Origin: Acidobacteriota bacterium
GTDB lineage: Bacteria; Acidobacteriota; Terriglobia; Terriglobales; Acidobacteriaceae
Length of the DNA: 64,000 nucleotides
Assembly: GCA_021780315.1 (NCBI GenBank)
Contig: JAJXYY010000028.1
Coordinates: forward strand, 1-64,000
Direction of reading: 5' to 3'
Part shown: positions 9,704 through 19,438 of the stretch, piece by piece
Layout: each line of letters starts with the position of its first letter
How positions within the stretch are numbered: the stretch's first letter is position 1
Program-made: the position numbers and the translations under genes
The notes under the pieces: model-generated
What the model was told of the DNA's origin: nothing
The model's input: only the letters and a program-made list of their open reading frames with translations
Databases searched by the model: none

Positions 9704-10711
9704 TTACTGGGCTGCGCCGGTGACCTGTCCGTCGGTTGTAGAGCTGACAGTGGAGCTGGCCGAGGGGTTGGCGGTGGGGCTGAGCGGCTTGAGGATCATG
9801 GGTACGGTGAGGCTGAAGACGAGGGTGGAATCCTTGGCTACGCTCTCCTGGCGGTCCTGCTTGAGCCAGATGACGGTGCCGACGCCTGCGCCTACCCCGG
9901 CGCCGACGACGGCACCGACTCCGCCACCGACGAGGGCGCCTGCGGCTGCGCCGCCACCTGCAGCGAGCGACATGGCGGCGAGGGTCTCCTTGGGGTGGTC
10001 GCGACGGACGAGGGTGCCTTCGCTATCGACCTTGCTGGAGTTGGTCTGGCTGGTATCGATGAGTTGGGCATGGAGGATGTAGTGGGTGCCGTCGGGCAGG
10101 GTGACGCTGCGGGGGACGAGGTGGAGGGAGGCGGCACCGGAGATGCGGCGACCGCTGTGGACTTCTGTGACCATACCTTCGACGACGGAACCGACGGGGA
10201 GAATGACCTTGCCACTGCGGGTGACGGGCTCAATGAGGTCGGCGGTGAAGGCGGTGCCGACTACGGTGCTGGTGGTGGACAAGGAGTTTTTCATCCGGGT
10301 TTTGAGAATGGTACCGGCACGGAGTTCTCCATCGCGCTCGGGGACTTCGGTGACGATACCGGCGTCGAGGGCGGCTTCATTCGGCTGGGCGGGGGTCTGA
10401 TCGACCGAGGTGACGATGTGGGCGTCGGGATCGAAGGCGGTGGTGGCCAGAGGCGCGGTGGCGGCGGCGGTGCCGGGAGCGTGATAGGGCACGTAGGGGC
10501 CGTAGACCTCGCTGGTGGCTGCGGGTGCCGAGGTGATGGCTGCGGCAGGCTTGGGCGCCTTGACCGGAGTGGGGTCCTGGGAGGCGGTGATCTCGGTGGA
10601 GTCCGGCTTGGAGACGCCGGTCAACTGGTTTTGCGCCTGGGCGCTGGTGGTGAGGGTCAAAATGGGTGCAGCAGCCAAAACAAATGCAGCGGTAGCAATG
10701 GGTAGCTTCAT
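9704..10711 (-). CDS. secreted glycine-zipper envelope protein
   Basis: 335 residues from the ATG at 10711, chosen because GAGGA sits nine bases upstream and the product then opens with a signal peptide (MKLPIATAAFVLAAAPIL). A Pro/Ala-rich spacer follows. A beta-rich domain comes next (GTILKTRMKNSLST, GKVILPVGSVVEGMV, LPDGTHYILHAQL), then a glycine-zipper run around residues 270-300 (repeated GxxxG) and a polar tail. The layout matches the lipoprotein at 32575-33453, suggesting paralogues. It resembles proteins that control outer-membrane or pore behaviour, but no function is established. Its transcription diverges from enolase. Confidence 0.8.
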   Translation of the reverse strand: MKLPIATAAFVLAAAPILTLTTSAQAQNQLTGVSKPDSTEITASQDPTPVKAPKPAAAITSAPAATSEVYGPYVPYHAPGTAAATAPLATTAFDPDAHIVTSVDQTPAQPNEAALDAGIVTEVPERDGELRAGTILKTRMKNSLSTTSTVVGTAFTADLIEPVTRSGKVILPVGSVVEGMVTEVHSGRRISGAASLHLVPRSVTLPDGTHYILHAQLIDTSQTNSSKVDSEGTLVRRDHPKETLAAMSLAAGGGAAAGALVGGGVGAVVGAGVGAGVGTVIWLKQDRQESVAKDSTLVFSLTVPMILKPLSPTANPSASSTVSSTTDGQVTGAAQ

Positions 10712-10851
10712 GGCAAAGAGTCCTCGCACAATCTTCCGGCGCGCTTGCTGCTCGACGCCTCTTCCGAGCTTAGAGTGTGGCAGAGTCGGTGTGGGACGAT
10801 TTCGCGATGGGGAATCGACGCTGCCACTAATCCGTAGGATTCCCCCCTGGG

Positions 10852-10866
10852 TCACACATGGTGTGA
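10852..10866. promoter_or_regulatory. palindrome in the enolase upstream region
   Basis: TCACAC-ATG-GTGTGA is a six-base perfect dyad in the 326-nt divergent region between the glycine-zipper gene and eno. It lies at the -35 position relative to TAGAAT at 10878-10883, a plausible -10 for eno. It resembles half of a CRP/FNR-like site but is too short to name. Confidence 0.4.
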
Positions 10867-12327
<1,461 letters not shown>

Positions 12328-12396
12328 TCCGCGGACGAATGGTGTGAGACCAGCCGTGGTGGCTTGCCTGATGGGGAGCTGCCGCGGCTGGATTTT

Positions 12397-13224
12397 TTAG
12401 GCTTGCAGGGGCCTTGCGGCGACGAAGACGGTGAGGTCGTCGAGGTTGGCGGAGTGGGTGCGTGCGAGGGGTCCGCGGCGGTACCAGGGAGGGAGGGCGA
12501 AGTCGGTTGCGGCTTTGAGGGTTTGGGTGCAGAGGTCGGCGGCGGAGTTGGTGGTGGTGTGCTCGACGATGTGGCGGACACCCTCGGGACCGAAGGTACG
12601 GCGGCCACGACGCTGTTCGGTGACGCCCTTGGTGACTACGACGAGGCGCGCACCGGGCTCGAAGGCCATGATCGAGGGCTCGTAGGTGAGGTGGGTGAAG
12701 AGGCCCATGGGCATGGAGACGTTGGGCAGCATTCTGGTGCCGTCGGAATCGCGCAGGATGGCGGTCTGGCCGCCGGCGTTGATGTAGGCGATGAGTCCGA
12801 GCGGGGCGTCGTAGCAGCCTACAAAGGTTGGGGCAAAGCGGATGCCTCCGGCGGCACGAAAGAGGGCTGCGTTGATGGCCTGGACGAGCAGGGCGGTCGC
12901 ATCCATGAGGTTGGCGCCCTCGGGGCCGAAGAGATCGCGAGCTGTGGCGCGAAAGGTCTTCTGCGCGATGGCGGCGATGGGGTGGGTTTCGGCGCGGCGG
13001 CCGGCGATATCGCTGAGTAGAAAGGCCACTCGCGAGCCGACCACGACGGCGTCGTAGAAGTCGCCGCCGGTTCGTCCTGCGTTGTAGCGGGCTTCGAGCT
13101 GAAGGCCTGCGACCGGAGTGAGGGCGCTGCGCTCCGGTTCGCACCAAGTGTTTGTCGCAGTGCCAGCTTGTTTCGCCATGGAACTCACCGCCTGAGCGTG
13201 ATGCTGGAATGTACTTGAAGCCAC
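12397..13224 (-). CDS. SpoIIE/RsbU-type PP2C phosphatase
   Basis: 275 residues from GTG at 13224 (AAGGTGA eight bases upstream); an ATG at 13179 would give 260 residues. The protein is essentially one SpoIIE-like catalytic domain: YNAGRTGGDFYDAVVVG and LLSDIAGRRAE carry metal-binding Asp residues, GGIRFAPTFVGCYD and INAGGQTAILR follow, and the C-terminal SANLDDLTVFVAARP carries the last Asp. The usual Gly in the DxxG-type motif is kept, but the classical DVSGKG is altered to DIAGRR. Such enzymes dephosphorylate STAS proteins. A STAS gene is divergently placed next door, which fits a partner-switching pair. No sensor domain is present. Confidence 0.88.
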   Translation of the reverse strand: MASSTFQHHAQAVSSMAKQAGTATNTWCEPERSALTPVAGLQLEARYNAGRTGGDFYDAVVVGSRVAFLLSDIAGRRAETHPIAAIAQKTFRATARDLFGPEGANLMDATALLVQAINAALFRAAGGIRFAPTFVGCYDAPLGLIAYINAGGQTAILRDSDGTRMLPNVSMPMGLFTHLTYEPSIMAFEPGARLVVVTKGVTEQRRGRRTFGPEGVRHIVEHTTTNSAADLCTQTLKAATDFALPPWYRRGPLARTHSANLDDLTVFVAARPLQA

Positions 13225-13341
13225 TCACTGTATCACCTTCGGGGAGAGGGTGTGCCGCTGCGGGAGCAAAGTGCTTTGCTCGAAGGCGTGCCTGTGAGAC
13301 ACTCGTGCGCATCGACACAAAGCTGCTTTAGCGAGGACCTT

Positions 13342-13677
13342 ATGCCCTCTTCCGCCCTGACGCTTGAGATTACCCGCACCGGCGACGCTGCCCTGGTGCT
13401 GTGCCACGGCAAACTGGTGTACGGCGCCACTGACGTCCTGTCTTCGCAGGTGCGGCCTTTGATTCCGCTGTGCAGGCGGATTGTGCTGGATCTGACGGAT
13501 ATGACGGTGATGGACAGCATTGGGCTGGGAGCGCTGGTGCGTCTGTATGCGGCGGCGCGGGCTGCGGGGTGTGAGCTGCAACTGATCCATCTGCGGCAGC
13601 GCATACGGGAGTTGCTGGCGCTGACGAATTTGTTGTCGGTGTTCTCGGTGGTGGGAGAACAGGGGATCAAGCTGTGA
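13342..13677 (+). CDS. STAS-domain anti-sigma factor antagonist-like protein
   Basis: 111 residues from the ATG at 13342, which follows GAGGA. The single STAS domain shows LTLEITRTGDAALVLCHGKLVYGATDV and the loop DLTDMTVMDSIGLGALVRLY, where the Ser in MDSIG is the expected phosphorylation site. The divergent SpoIIE-type phosphatase next door is the natural partner. The matching HATPase (RsbW-type) kinase is not in the window, although a Ser/Thr kinase gene lies just downstream on the other strand. The GTG/ATG codons further upstream add no domain. Confidence 0.88.
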   Translation: MPSSALTLEITRTGDAALVLCHGKLVYGATDVLSSQVRPLIPLCRRIVLDLTDMTVMDSIGLGALVRLYAAARAAGCELQLIHLRQRIRELLALTNLLSVFSVVGEQGIKL

Positions 13678-13832
13678 TGGGGTTGAAGCAGATGTTTTCC
13701 ACGTAAAACCTGTGGCGGTGGGGATTGCCAGGAACAAGCACGGGCAAGGGCAACGACACGGGCAGTGCCAGCGGCAAAGGGGGCGGTGGGCAGGGTACGT
13801 GCTGGAGATTGAATTTTGGGTTGGTTGGTGGG

Positions 13833-16349
13833 TTAGTCGCGGACCTGGGCGAGGAGGCGTTTCCAGTTTTTCTGGTTGCGGCGGTAGGACTTTTTGAGGT
13901 CTTCGAGGATGCGTTCGAAGTCGGTGTGTCCGCCGAGTTTGCGCCAGGCTGGGTTGATGGAGAACCAGGGGTAGTTTTCGTTGCCGAGGTAGATGGCGCG
14001 GCGAAGCCAGTGGAGGGCTTCTGACTCGTCGCCTTCGAGGGCGAAGTAGGTGGCGAGGCGGTAGGCCATCTCGGAGTCGGCTTCGGCGGCGGAGAGGGTT
14101 TCGTCGACGATGAAGGTAGCGGCTTTGGCGCGGTTGCCGAGTTGGACGTAGCAGAGGGCGATGGTGGGGTAGACGATGCGGAGGGAGGTCTCGTCGCGGA
14201 TGACGTTTTCGAGGGTTTCGATGGCTCTGGGGAGGTCTCCGGTGCGCATCTGCTGGTAGCCGAGGGAGATGCGGAGGAGGGGCTGTTTGGGTTCGAGGGT
14301 GAGACCTTTTTCAATCTCGTCGGCGGCGAGTTCAAGCTGGTTCTGGTACTGGTAGACGCGGGCGCGGTTGTTGTAGATGAGGGCGGCGTTGGAGGGGTTG
14401 AGGCGGAGGGAGGTATTGAACTGGTCGAGTGCGTCCTCGTACATGCCGTCGATGCGGAGGGTTTGTCCGGCGACGAGGTGGACGTTCCAGTCGTTGGCGG
14501 CGGTCTGCAGGAGGTTTTCGATGCCGTGGCGGGCGGACTCCTTTTCACCACGGGAGAGGAGCATGTAGACGCGGTAGAGGTTGGCTTCGACGGAGCCGGG
14601 GTCGAGTTGGAGGGCTTTATCGAAGGCGCGGCGGGCTTCGAGGACGTGCATTTGTCCGCCGAGGCCGTGGCGTGCGTACTGGAGGTGGGTGATGCCGAGG
14701 CCGGTCCATCCGGGGGCGTACTGGTCGTCCTGGCGGACGACGGAGTCGAAGAGTTCGCGGGCGCGGTCGAGATCTTCGCGGCTGCCGGTGCGGGAGATGA
14801 AGGAGGAGAGGACGGCTCGTCCCTGGAGGTACTCCTCGGAGATGGCCTGGTTGAGAGAGATGGGGGATTGCGGGGGGTGGTCGTTGGCCGCGGCGGCGGT
14901 GTTTTTGAGGTCGCCGAAGCCCTGGAGAGTACTGAAGACTTCGTTGCAGATTTCGGATTGGACGGAGACGAGATCGAAGGAGGCGACGTTGATGGAGCCG
15001 CCAGCGCGGACGGACTGGCTGGGGACGTCGAGGAGCTGCCAGTTGAGGTCGAAGCCTTTGTCGGAGCGGAAGAAGTTGCCGGCGAGGACGAAGTGGACGA
15101 GGAGTTTTTTGCCTACGCTGAGGGGGTCGAGCTGTTGGGTGGAGACGGCCATGAGGGCGCTGGAGGGGCGGACGATAAGGGAGGGCATGCGGGCGAGGCG
15201 GGCGGCGATGGCGTCGGCGAGGGCGTAGCCGTAGAGGGGTGCCTGGTCGGCGGGGCCGAAGTTGGCGAAGGGCAGGACGACGATGCTGTTTTGCTTGCCG
15301 ACGGCGGTGTTGCTGGACTCGCGGAAGCGCTCGGCGAGCATGGAGAGGATGCCGGTGGTGCGCTTTTCTTCTTCGGGGGGATCGAGGGGTAGGCGCCCCT
15401 GGGAGGGGAGCAGGGTGACGGAGTCTCCGGTCATGCCGACGGAGTCGAGCTGCATGGCCATCATGATGGTTTTGAGGGACTCGCGGATGTCGGCTGCGGA
15501 GGCGAAGCGGGCGGAGGGCTGCTTTTCGAGGCAGCGGAAGATGAGGGATTCGAGCTCGACGGGGAGGTTGGGTGCGATCTGGAGGATGGAGGGTGGGTCT
15601 GCGAACTGGATGGCGCGGATGGACTGGAACTCGGGGGCGTCGGGGCGGTGGAAGGGGTGTCGTCCGGTGGCGAGTTCGTAGAGGATGAGGCCGAGGGCGA
15701 AGATGTCGGACTGGACGGAGGACTGGCCGGTGACGAACTGCTCTGGCGCCATGTAGGCGATGGTTCCACCGCGGGCGGTGTAGGTTGGTCCGGGGACGGC
15801 GTGGGGGCCCTGGGGCTGGCGTTTGTTGACGGGGCCGGAGGGGTCGAACTCGGTTTTATCGGGGCCGAGGCGGCGGGCCAGGCCGAAGTCGAGGATTTTG
15901 ATGAGGCCGCCGTCGGTGAGCATGACGTTGGCGGGCTTGAGGTCGCGATGGAAGATGCCGAGGTTGTGGGCGGCGGCGAGACCGTCGGAGATCTGGATGC
16001 CGGCGGAGAGGACAAGCTGGAGGCTGGAGGGGCCTTCGGCGATGAGCTTGTCGAGAGACTTGCCGGGGATGTACTGCATGACGATGTAAGCTTCGACGTC
16101 ACCGTCGTCGGAGGAGGTCTCGCCTACTTCGTAGATGGCGCAGACGTTGGGGTGGTCGATGGCGGAGGCGAGGCGGGCTTCGCGGAGCTGGGTGGTGCGC
16201 ATCTGCTGGACGGAGAGGTTGCCGCGCTTGAGGAGCTTGAGGACGACGGGACGCTGGAGGAGGGTGTCGGTGGCGAGGTAGACGACTCCGCTGCCGCCGG
16301 CGCCGATCCTGCGGATGAACTCGTAGTGCTCTATTGTTCGTCGTGCCAT
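13833..16349 (-). CDS. serine/threonine protein kinase with C-terminal TPR repeats
   Basis: 838 residues. The Hanks-type kinase domain occupies about 1-290: Gly loop RIGAGGSGVVYLA, Lys in VVLKLLKRG, HRDLKPANVML, DFGLARRLG and MAPEQF. A middle region (about 345-480) with an IVVLPFANFG motif resembles the TolB-like/CHAT-associated segment seen in acidobacterial kinases. From about residue 500 to the end there are several TPR-like helices. No transmembrane helix is evident, so the protein is probably cytosolic. It probably integrates protein-protein contacts through the TPRs; substrates are unknown. Proximity to the STAS and PP2C genes hints at shared signalling. Confidence 0.92.
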   Translation of the reverse strand: MARRTIEHYEFIRRIGAGGSGVVYLATDTLLQRPVVLKLLKRGNLSVQQMRTTQLREARLASAIDHPNVCAIYEVGETSSDDGDVEAYIVMQYIPGKSLDKLIAEGPSSLQLVLSAGIQISDGLAAAHNLGIFHRDLKPANVMLTDGGLIKILDFGLARRLGPDKTEFDPSGPVNKRQPQGPHAVPGPTYTARGGTIAYMAPEQFVTGQSSVQSDIFALGLILYELATGRHPFHRPDAPEFQSIRAIQFADPPSILQIAPNLPVELESLIFRCLEKQPSARFASAADIRESLKTIMMAMQLDSVGMTGDSVTLLPSQGRLPLDPPEEEKRTTGILSMLAERFRESSNTAVGKQNSIVVLPFANFGPADQAPLYGYALADAIAARLARMPSLIVRPSSALMAVSTQQLDPLSVGKKLLVHFVLAGNFFRSDKGFDLNWQLLDVPSQSVRAGGSINVASFDLVSVQSEICNEVFSTLQGFGDLKNTAAAANDHPPQSPISLNQAISEEYLQGRAVLSSFISRTGSREDLDRARELFDSVVRQDDQYAPGWTGLGITHLQYARHGLGGQMHVLEARRAFDKALQLDPGSVEANLYRVYMLLSRGEKESARHGIENLLQTAANDWNVHLVAGQTLRIDGMYEDALDQFNTSLRLNPSNAALIYNNRARVYQYQNQLELAADEIEKGLTLEPKQPLLRISLGYQQMRTGDLPRAIETLENVIRDETSLRIVYPTIALCYVQLGNRAKAATFIVDETLSAAEADSEMAYRLATYFALEGDESEALHWLRRAIYLGNENYPWFSINPAWRKLGGHTDFERILEDLKKSYRRNQKNWKRLLAQVRD

Positions 16350-16411
16350 GTTTGATTATTGCAGGGGGAGGGGGTGTGGATGGTTGCGGTGGGATTATTT
16401 GTGGGGGAGTG

Positions 16412-16439
16412 TCCCATGTCTGCACGGGAGGACATGGGA
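16412..16439. repeat. REP-like palindrome
   Basis: TCCCATGTC and GACATGGGA pair across ten bases, in the gap between the kinase gene and the small membrane protein gene. The arm core CCCATGTC is shared with the three palindromes around the transposase at 57.6-58.35 kb, but the loop and flank differ. Confidence 0.6.
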
Positions 16440-16458
16440 GGGAGGGTAGGGCGCAGTA

Positions 16459-16713
16459 CTAGTGTTGGGGGCGGTCGTTGGCTTCCCAGGGGCGAGGGTT
16501 GACGGGGTCGTCCTGCCATTTCTGGCGCTTGCCGACGAGGTACATGACGAGGCCGAAGGTGAACATGAGGAGACCCCAGGTGAGGTTGAGGTTGATGCCC
16601 ATGGATTTGGCGTAGATTTCTGCGGCATGACGGGTGATGAGGCCGTAGATGGCCATGATTCCACCGATGATGAGGAAGATGAGGCCGAGCGGGATGCGGA
16701 TGTCCAGACCCAT
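16459..16713 (-). CDS. small two-helix membrane protein
   Basis: 84 residues after AAGGAG. Two hydrophobic segments (IPLGLIFLIIGGIMAIYGLI and LTWGLLMFTFGLVMYLVG) are followed by a short charged tail. It lies downstream of the sodium:solute symporter gene in the same direction, 156 nt away, with a repeat element between. It could be an accessory subunit of the symporter, as small two-helix proteins sometimes are, but no family is recognised. Confidence 0.75.
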   Translation of the reverse strand: MGLDIRIPLGLIFLIIGGIMAIYGLITRHAAEIYAKSMGINLNLTWGLLMFTFGLVMYLVGKRQKWQDDPVNPRPWEANDRPQH

Positions 16714-16738
16714 GGGGGGCTCCTTGGTGAAGGGTGAA

Positions 16739-16846
16739 TTGGAAGAACAAGCAACAACAAAGGCGAACAGCAGGTCCTCCGCTGCGCGAAGGATGACAAC
16801 TAAAAAACAGGCAACGACAACGGCGACGATAACGGCAGAAGCAAAT
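16739..16846. repeat. interspersed CAA-rich repeat with palindromic core
   Basis: A low-complexity CAACAACAA/GGCAACGACAACGG segment surrounds TCCTCCGC-T-GCGCGAAGGA (16775-16793), a near-perfect dyad. A weaker CAA/GGC-rich stretch lies at 13725-13790. It separates the symporter from the small membrane protein. It looks like a dispersed intergenic element rather than coding sequence. Confidence 0.5.
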
Positions 16847-16869
16847 GCTGTTGCACCGGTCTTGGCTTT

Positions 16870-18669
16870 CTAGGCGAAGACCAGGTTGAGGGCGATGAGC
16901 ATGGCGAGGACGACGATGGCGAGGGTGGCTGGCTTCTGGTACCAGGTGAGGTGGTGCTCTACGGGTTTGGGGGTGAGGGAGTAGACGAGGCCTACGAGTT
17001 CGGACTCCGGGCGCGGTTTGGTGACGAGCGAGACGGCGATGGTGACGACGAGGTTGACGGTGAAGGCGAAGATGGCGGTCCAGAAGTTCTGGGCCATGTC
17101 GCTGGGGTAGTGGTGGAGGATGGCGATCCAGCCGCCGTGGATGCCGGGGGCGGAGTCGCCGGGGATGGTGAGGCCGTGGTGGAGGAGGGCGGCGAAGGTT
17201 CCGGAGATGAGTCCGGTGAAGGCACCGTGTCCGGAGGTACGCTTCCAGAACATGCCGAGGAGGAAGGTGGCGAAGAGAGGTGCGTTGACGATGGAGAAGA
17301 CGAGCTGGAGCGCGTCCATGATGTTGTTGAAGTTGGTGACGAGGTAGGCGGCGCCGACGGAGAGGGCTACGCCTCCGATGGTGGCCATGCGTCCCATCCA
17401 GAGGTAGTGCTGGTCGGAGGCTTTTTTGTTGATGTAGGACTGGTAGATGTCGTAGGTCCAGACGGTGTTGAAGGCGGTGACGTTGCCAGCCATGCCGGAC
17501 ATGAAGCTGGCGAGCAGGGCGGTGAGGCCGAGGCCGAGGATGCCGGTGGGAAAGAAGTGAAGGAGCATGACGGGGATGGCGAGGTCGTAGTTGTAGACGG
17601 GATTGCCCTTGTTGTCGAGGACGGCCTGGCCGCTGAGGGGGTCGGTTTTGACGGGGATTATGCCGTGGGGGTGCTGCTCGGAGAGAGGAAGCGCGGCGTA
17701 CTGGGCGGCGGTCATGGAGACGGCCGGGGATTTCGGCATCATGTGGCTGGTGACGCTGATGGCGATGAGGCCGGGCAGGATGACCAGGAAGGGGAAGAAC
17801 ATCTTGGGGATGGCGGCGATAAGGGGGACGCGGCGGGCGGAGATCTCGGAGTCCGCGGCCATGGCGCGCTGGATGACGAGGAAGTCGGTGCACCAGTAGC
17901 CGAAGGAGAGGACGAAGCCGAGGCCCATGGCGAGGCCGACCCATTCGACGCCGAGGGTGTTGGTGGAGGCGTGGGCCATGCCGCGCCAAGATTGAGTCAT
18001 GGTGGCGGGGAGGGTGTGCTTGATTCCCTGCCAGCCGCCTACGTTGCGGAGGCCGATCCAGACGAGGGGGGCGAAGCCGGCGACGATGAGGAAGAACTGG
18101 AGGACCTCGTTGTAGATGGCGGAGGTGAGTCCGCCGAGGAAGATGTAGCCGAGGACGATGAGTGCGGAGAGGATGATGGAGACGTGGAAGACGTACTGGT
18201 CGGGGATGATGCCGTGGAAGAGGCCGAGGGTCTGGATGAGCAGGGCCATGGCGTACATGGAGATGCCGGAGGAGAGGACCGTCATGATGGCGAAGGAGAA
18301 GGCGTTGACGGCGCGGGTTTTCTCGTCGAAGCGGAGGCGGAGGAACTCGGGGACGGAGCGGGCCTTGGAGCCGTAGTAGAAGGGCATCATGAAGATGCCG
18401 ACGAAGACCATGGCGGGGATGGCGCCGATCCAATAGAACTGGCTGGTGACGATGCCGTATTTAGCTCCGGAGGCACCCATGCCGATGACCTCTTGCGCGC
18501 CGAGGTTGGCGGAGATGAAGGCGAGCCCGCAGACCCATGCCGGGATGGATCGTCCAGCGAGGAAGAAGTCGTTGGAGGTGCGCATGTAGCGCTTGAGGGC
18601 GAAGCCGATGCCCAGAACGAAGACGAAGTAGACCAGCATGATGAGCCAGTCGATAGAGGACAGAGTCAC
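16870..18669 (-). CDS. sodium:solute symporter family transporter
   Basis: 599-residue inner-membrane protein with about 13-14 hydrophobic helices. The N-terminal LKRYMRTSNDFFLAGRSIPAW and the later SSAIYNEVLQ-like segment (GGLTSAIYNEVLQFF) with GYWCTDFLVIQRAMAAD are hallmarks of the SSS/SGLT family. It carries out Na+-coupled uptake of a sugar or organic solute. A LacI-type operator lies 61 nt upstream of the start, which favours a sugar substrate (inference). The fucose catabolism genes are 10 kb away, so fucose uptake is possible but unproven. Confidence 0.92.
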   Translation of the reverse strand: MTLSSIDWLIMLVYFVFVLGIGFALKRYMRTSNDFFLAGRSIPAWVCGLAFISANLGAQEVIGMGASGAKYGIVTSQFYWIGAIPAMVFVGIFMMPFYYGSKARSVPEFLRLRFDEKTRAVNAFSFAIMTVLSSGISMYAMALLIQTLGLFHGIIPDQYVFHVSIILSALIVLGYIFLGGLTSAIYNEVLQFFLIVAGFAPLVWIGLRNVGGWQGIKHTLPATMTQSWRGMAHASTNTLGVEWVGLAMGLGFVLSFGYWCTDFLVIQRAMAADSEISARRVPLIAAIPKMFFPFLVILPGLIAISVTSHMMPKSPAVSMTAAQYAALPLSEQHPHGIIPVKTDPLSGQAVLDNKGNPVYNYDLAIPVMLLHFFPTGILGLGLTALLASFMSGMAGNVTAFNTVWTYDIYQSYINKKASDQHYLWMGRMATIGGVALSVGAAYLVTNFNNIMDALQLVFSIVNAPLFATFLLGMFWKRTSGHGAFTGLISGTFAALLHHGLTIPGDSAPGIHGGWIAILHHYPSDMAQNFWTAIFAFTVNLVVTIAVSLVTKPRPESELVGLVYSLTPKPVEHHLTWYQKPATLAIVVLAMLIALNLVFA

Positions 18670-18729
18670 GGGAATCCTTTTGGTGCTTCGGAGGTGAGCG
18701 GCGCAGCGTATTTAGGCGCTGCGTGGGAT

Positions 18730-18743
18730 TGTAACCGCTTTCA
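18730..18743. promoter_or_regulatory. LacI-family operator upstream of the symporter
   Basis: On the minus strand TGAAAGCGGTTACA fits the LacI/CcpA-type consensus TGNNANCGNTNNCA at every fixed position. It is about 60 nt upstream of the symporter start. A second dyad, CGCAGCG/CGCTGCG, lies between the two near 18701-18722. Confidence 0.65.
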
Positions 18744-18950
18744 CGGGGAGAGTCCACAACAGAAACGCTATTGGTGCAGGAGGTACATGGGGAGGAGATC
18801 ATGGAAGAAAAGTAGGTATAGGGGGAAGTTAATTCGGGGTAGCGGCTACCTTGCGGGAATTTTTTGCATCGTAGGTTAGGAACTGTCGTGGCCAGCAGGG
18901 CGGGCAGGCAGGAGAATGGCGAAATTTCCCTGGGAGCGTTACAGAACCTC

Positions 18951-19334
18951 ATGACAGCAGCGGTGCTACTTATTGATGACAATGCAATTCAGGCAGCGAC
19001 ACGGCAGACGATCCTGAAGCGGGCCGGGTATTACGTGATTGCAGTGCTGCATCCGCGGCGGGCGCTGGAGCAGGTGCGGAGTGGCGGGTTTGCGGTGGAG
19101 ATCAAGCTGGTGATTACGGACCACATGATGCCGGAGATGAGCGGGGCGGAGTTTGTGCGGGATTTGCGGACGACGCATCCGGCGCTTCCGGTGATGGTGG
19201 TGAGCGGTCTGGAGGAGGCGGAGGAGGAGTATGCGGGGATGAATGTGACGTTTCGCCTGAAGCCGCTGTTGCCGGATTATCTGATTGAGAGCGTGCATGG
19301 GTTGATGCCGCCGGAGGATGGGGCGGCGGCGTAG
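18951..19334 (+). CDS. single-domain response regulator (receiver only)
   Basis: 127 residues from the ATG at 18951. It is a CheY-like fold: VLLIDDNAIQAA carries the acidic pair, LVITDHMMPEMSG the phospho-acceptor Asp, VMVVSGLEE the Thr/Ser position, and FRLKPLLPDYL the conserved Lys. There is no output domain. No histidine kinase is adjacent, so the partner is unknown. The start is uncertain because the ribosome binding site is weak and the frame is open back to 18864. Confidence 0.82.
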   Translation: MTAAVLLIDDNAIQAATRQTILKRAGYYVIAVLHPRRALEQVRSGGFAVEIKLVITDHMMPEMSGAEFVRDLRTTHPALPVMVVSGLEEAEEEYAGMNVTFRLKPLLPDYLIESVHGLMPPEDGAAA

Positions 19335-19438
19335 CTGGCGTGGGTGCGGCTGGGTGGGATGTTCGGTAAACGGCGGTGTGTTGCCCTTCCCTGCCGGTAC
19401 TGCGAGAATGGCTGAGAGGTTACAAGCCTGTGCATCCA

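Noticed and set aside
16951-18879. Long plus-strand open frame antisense to the symporter
   Set aside because: Its composition (Asp/Glu/Gly/Val only) is the shadow expected opposite a GC-rich membrane gene; no domain is present.
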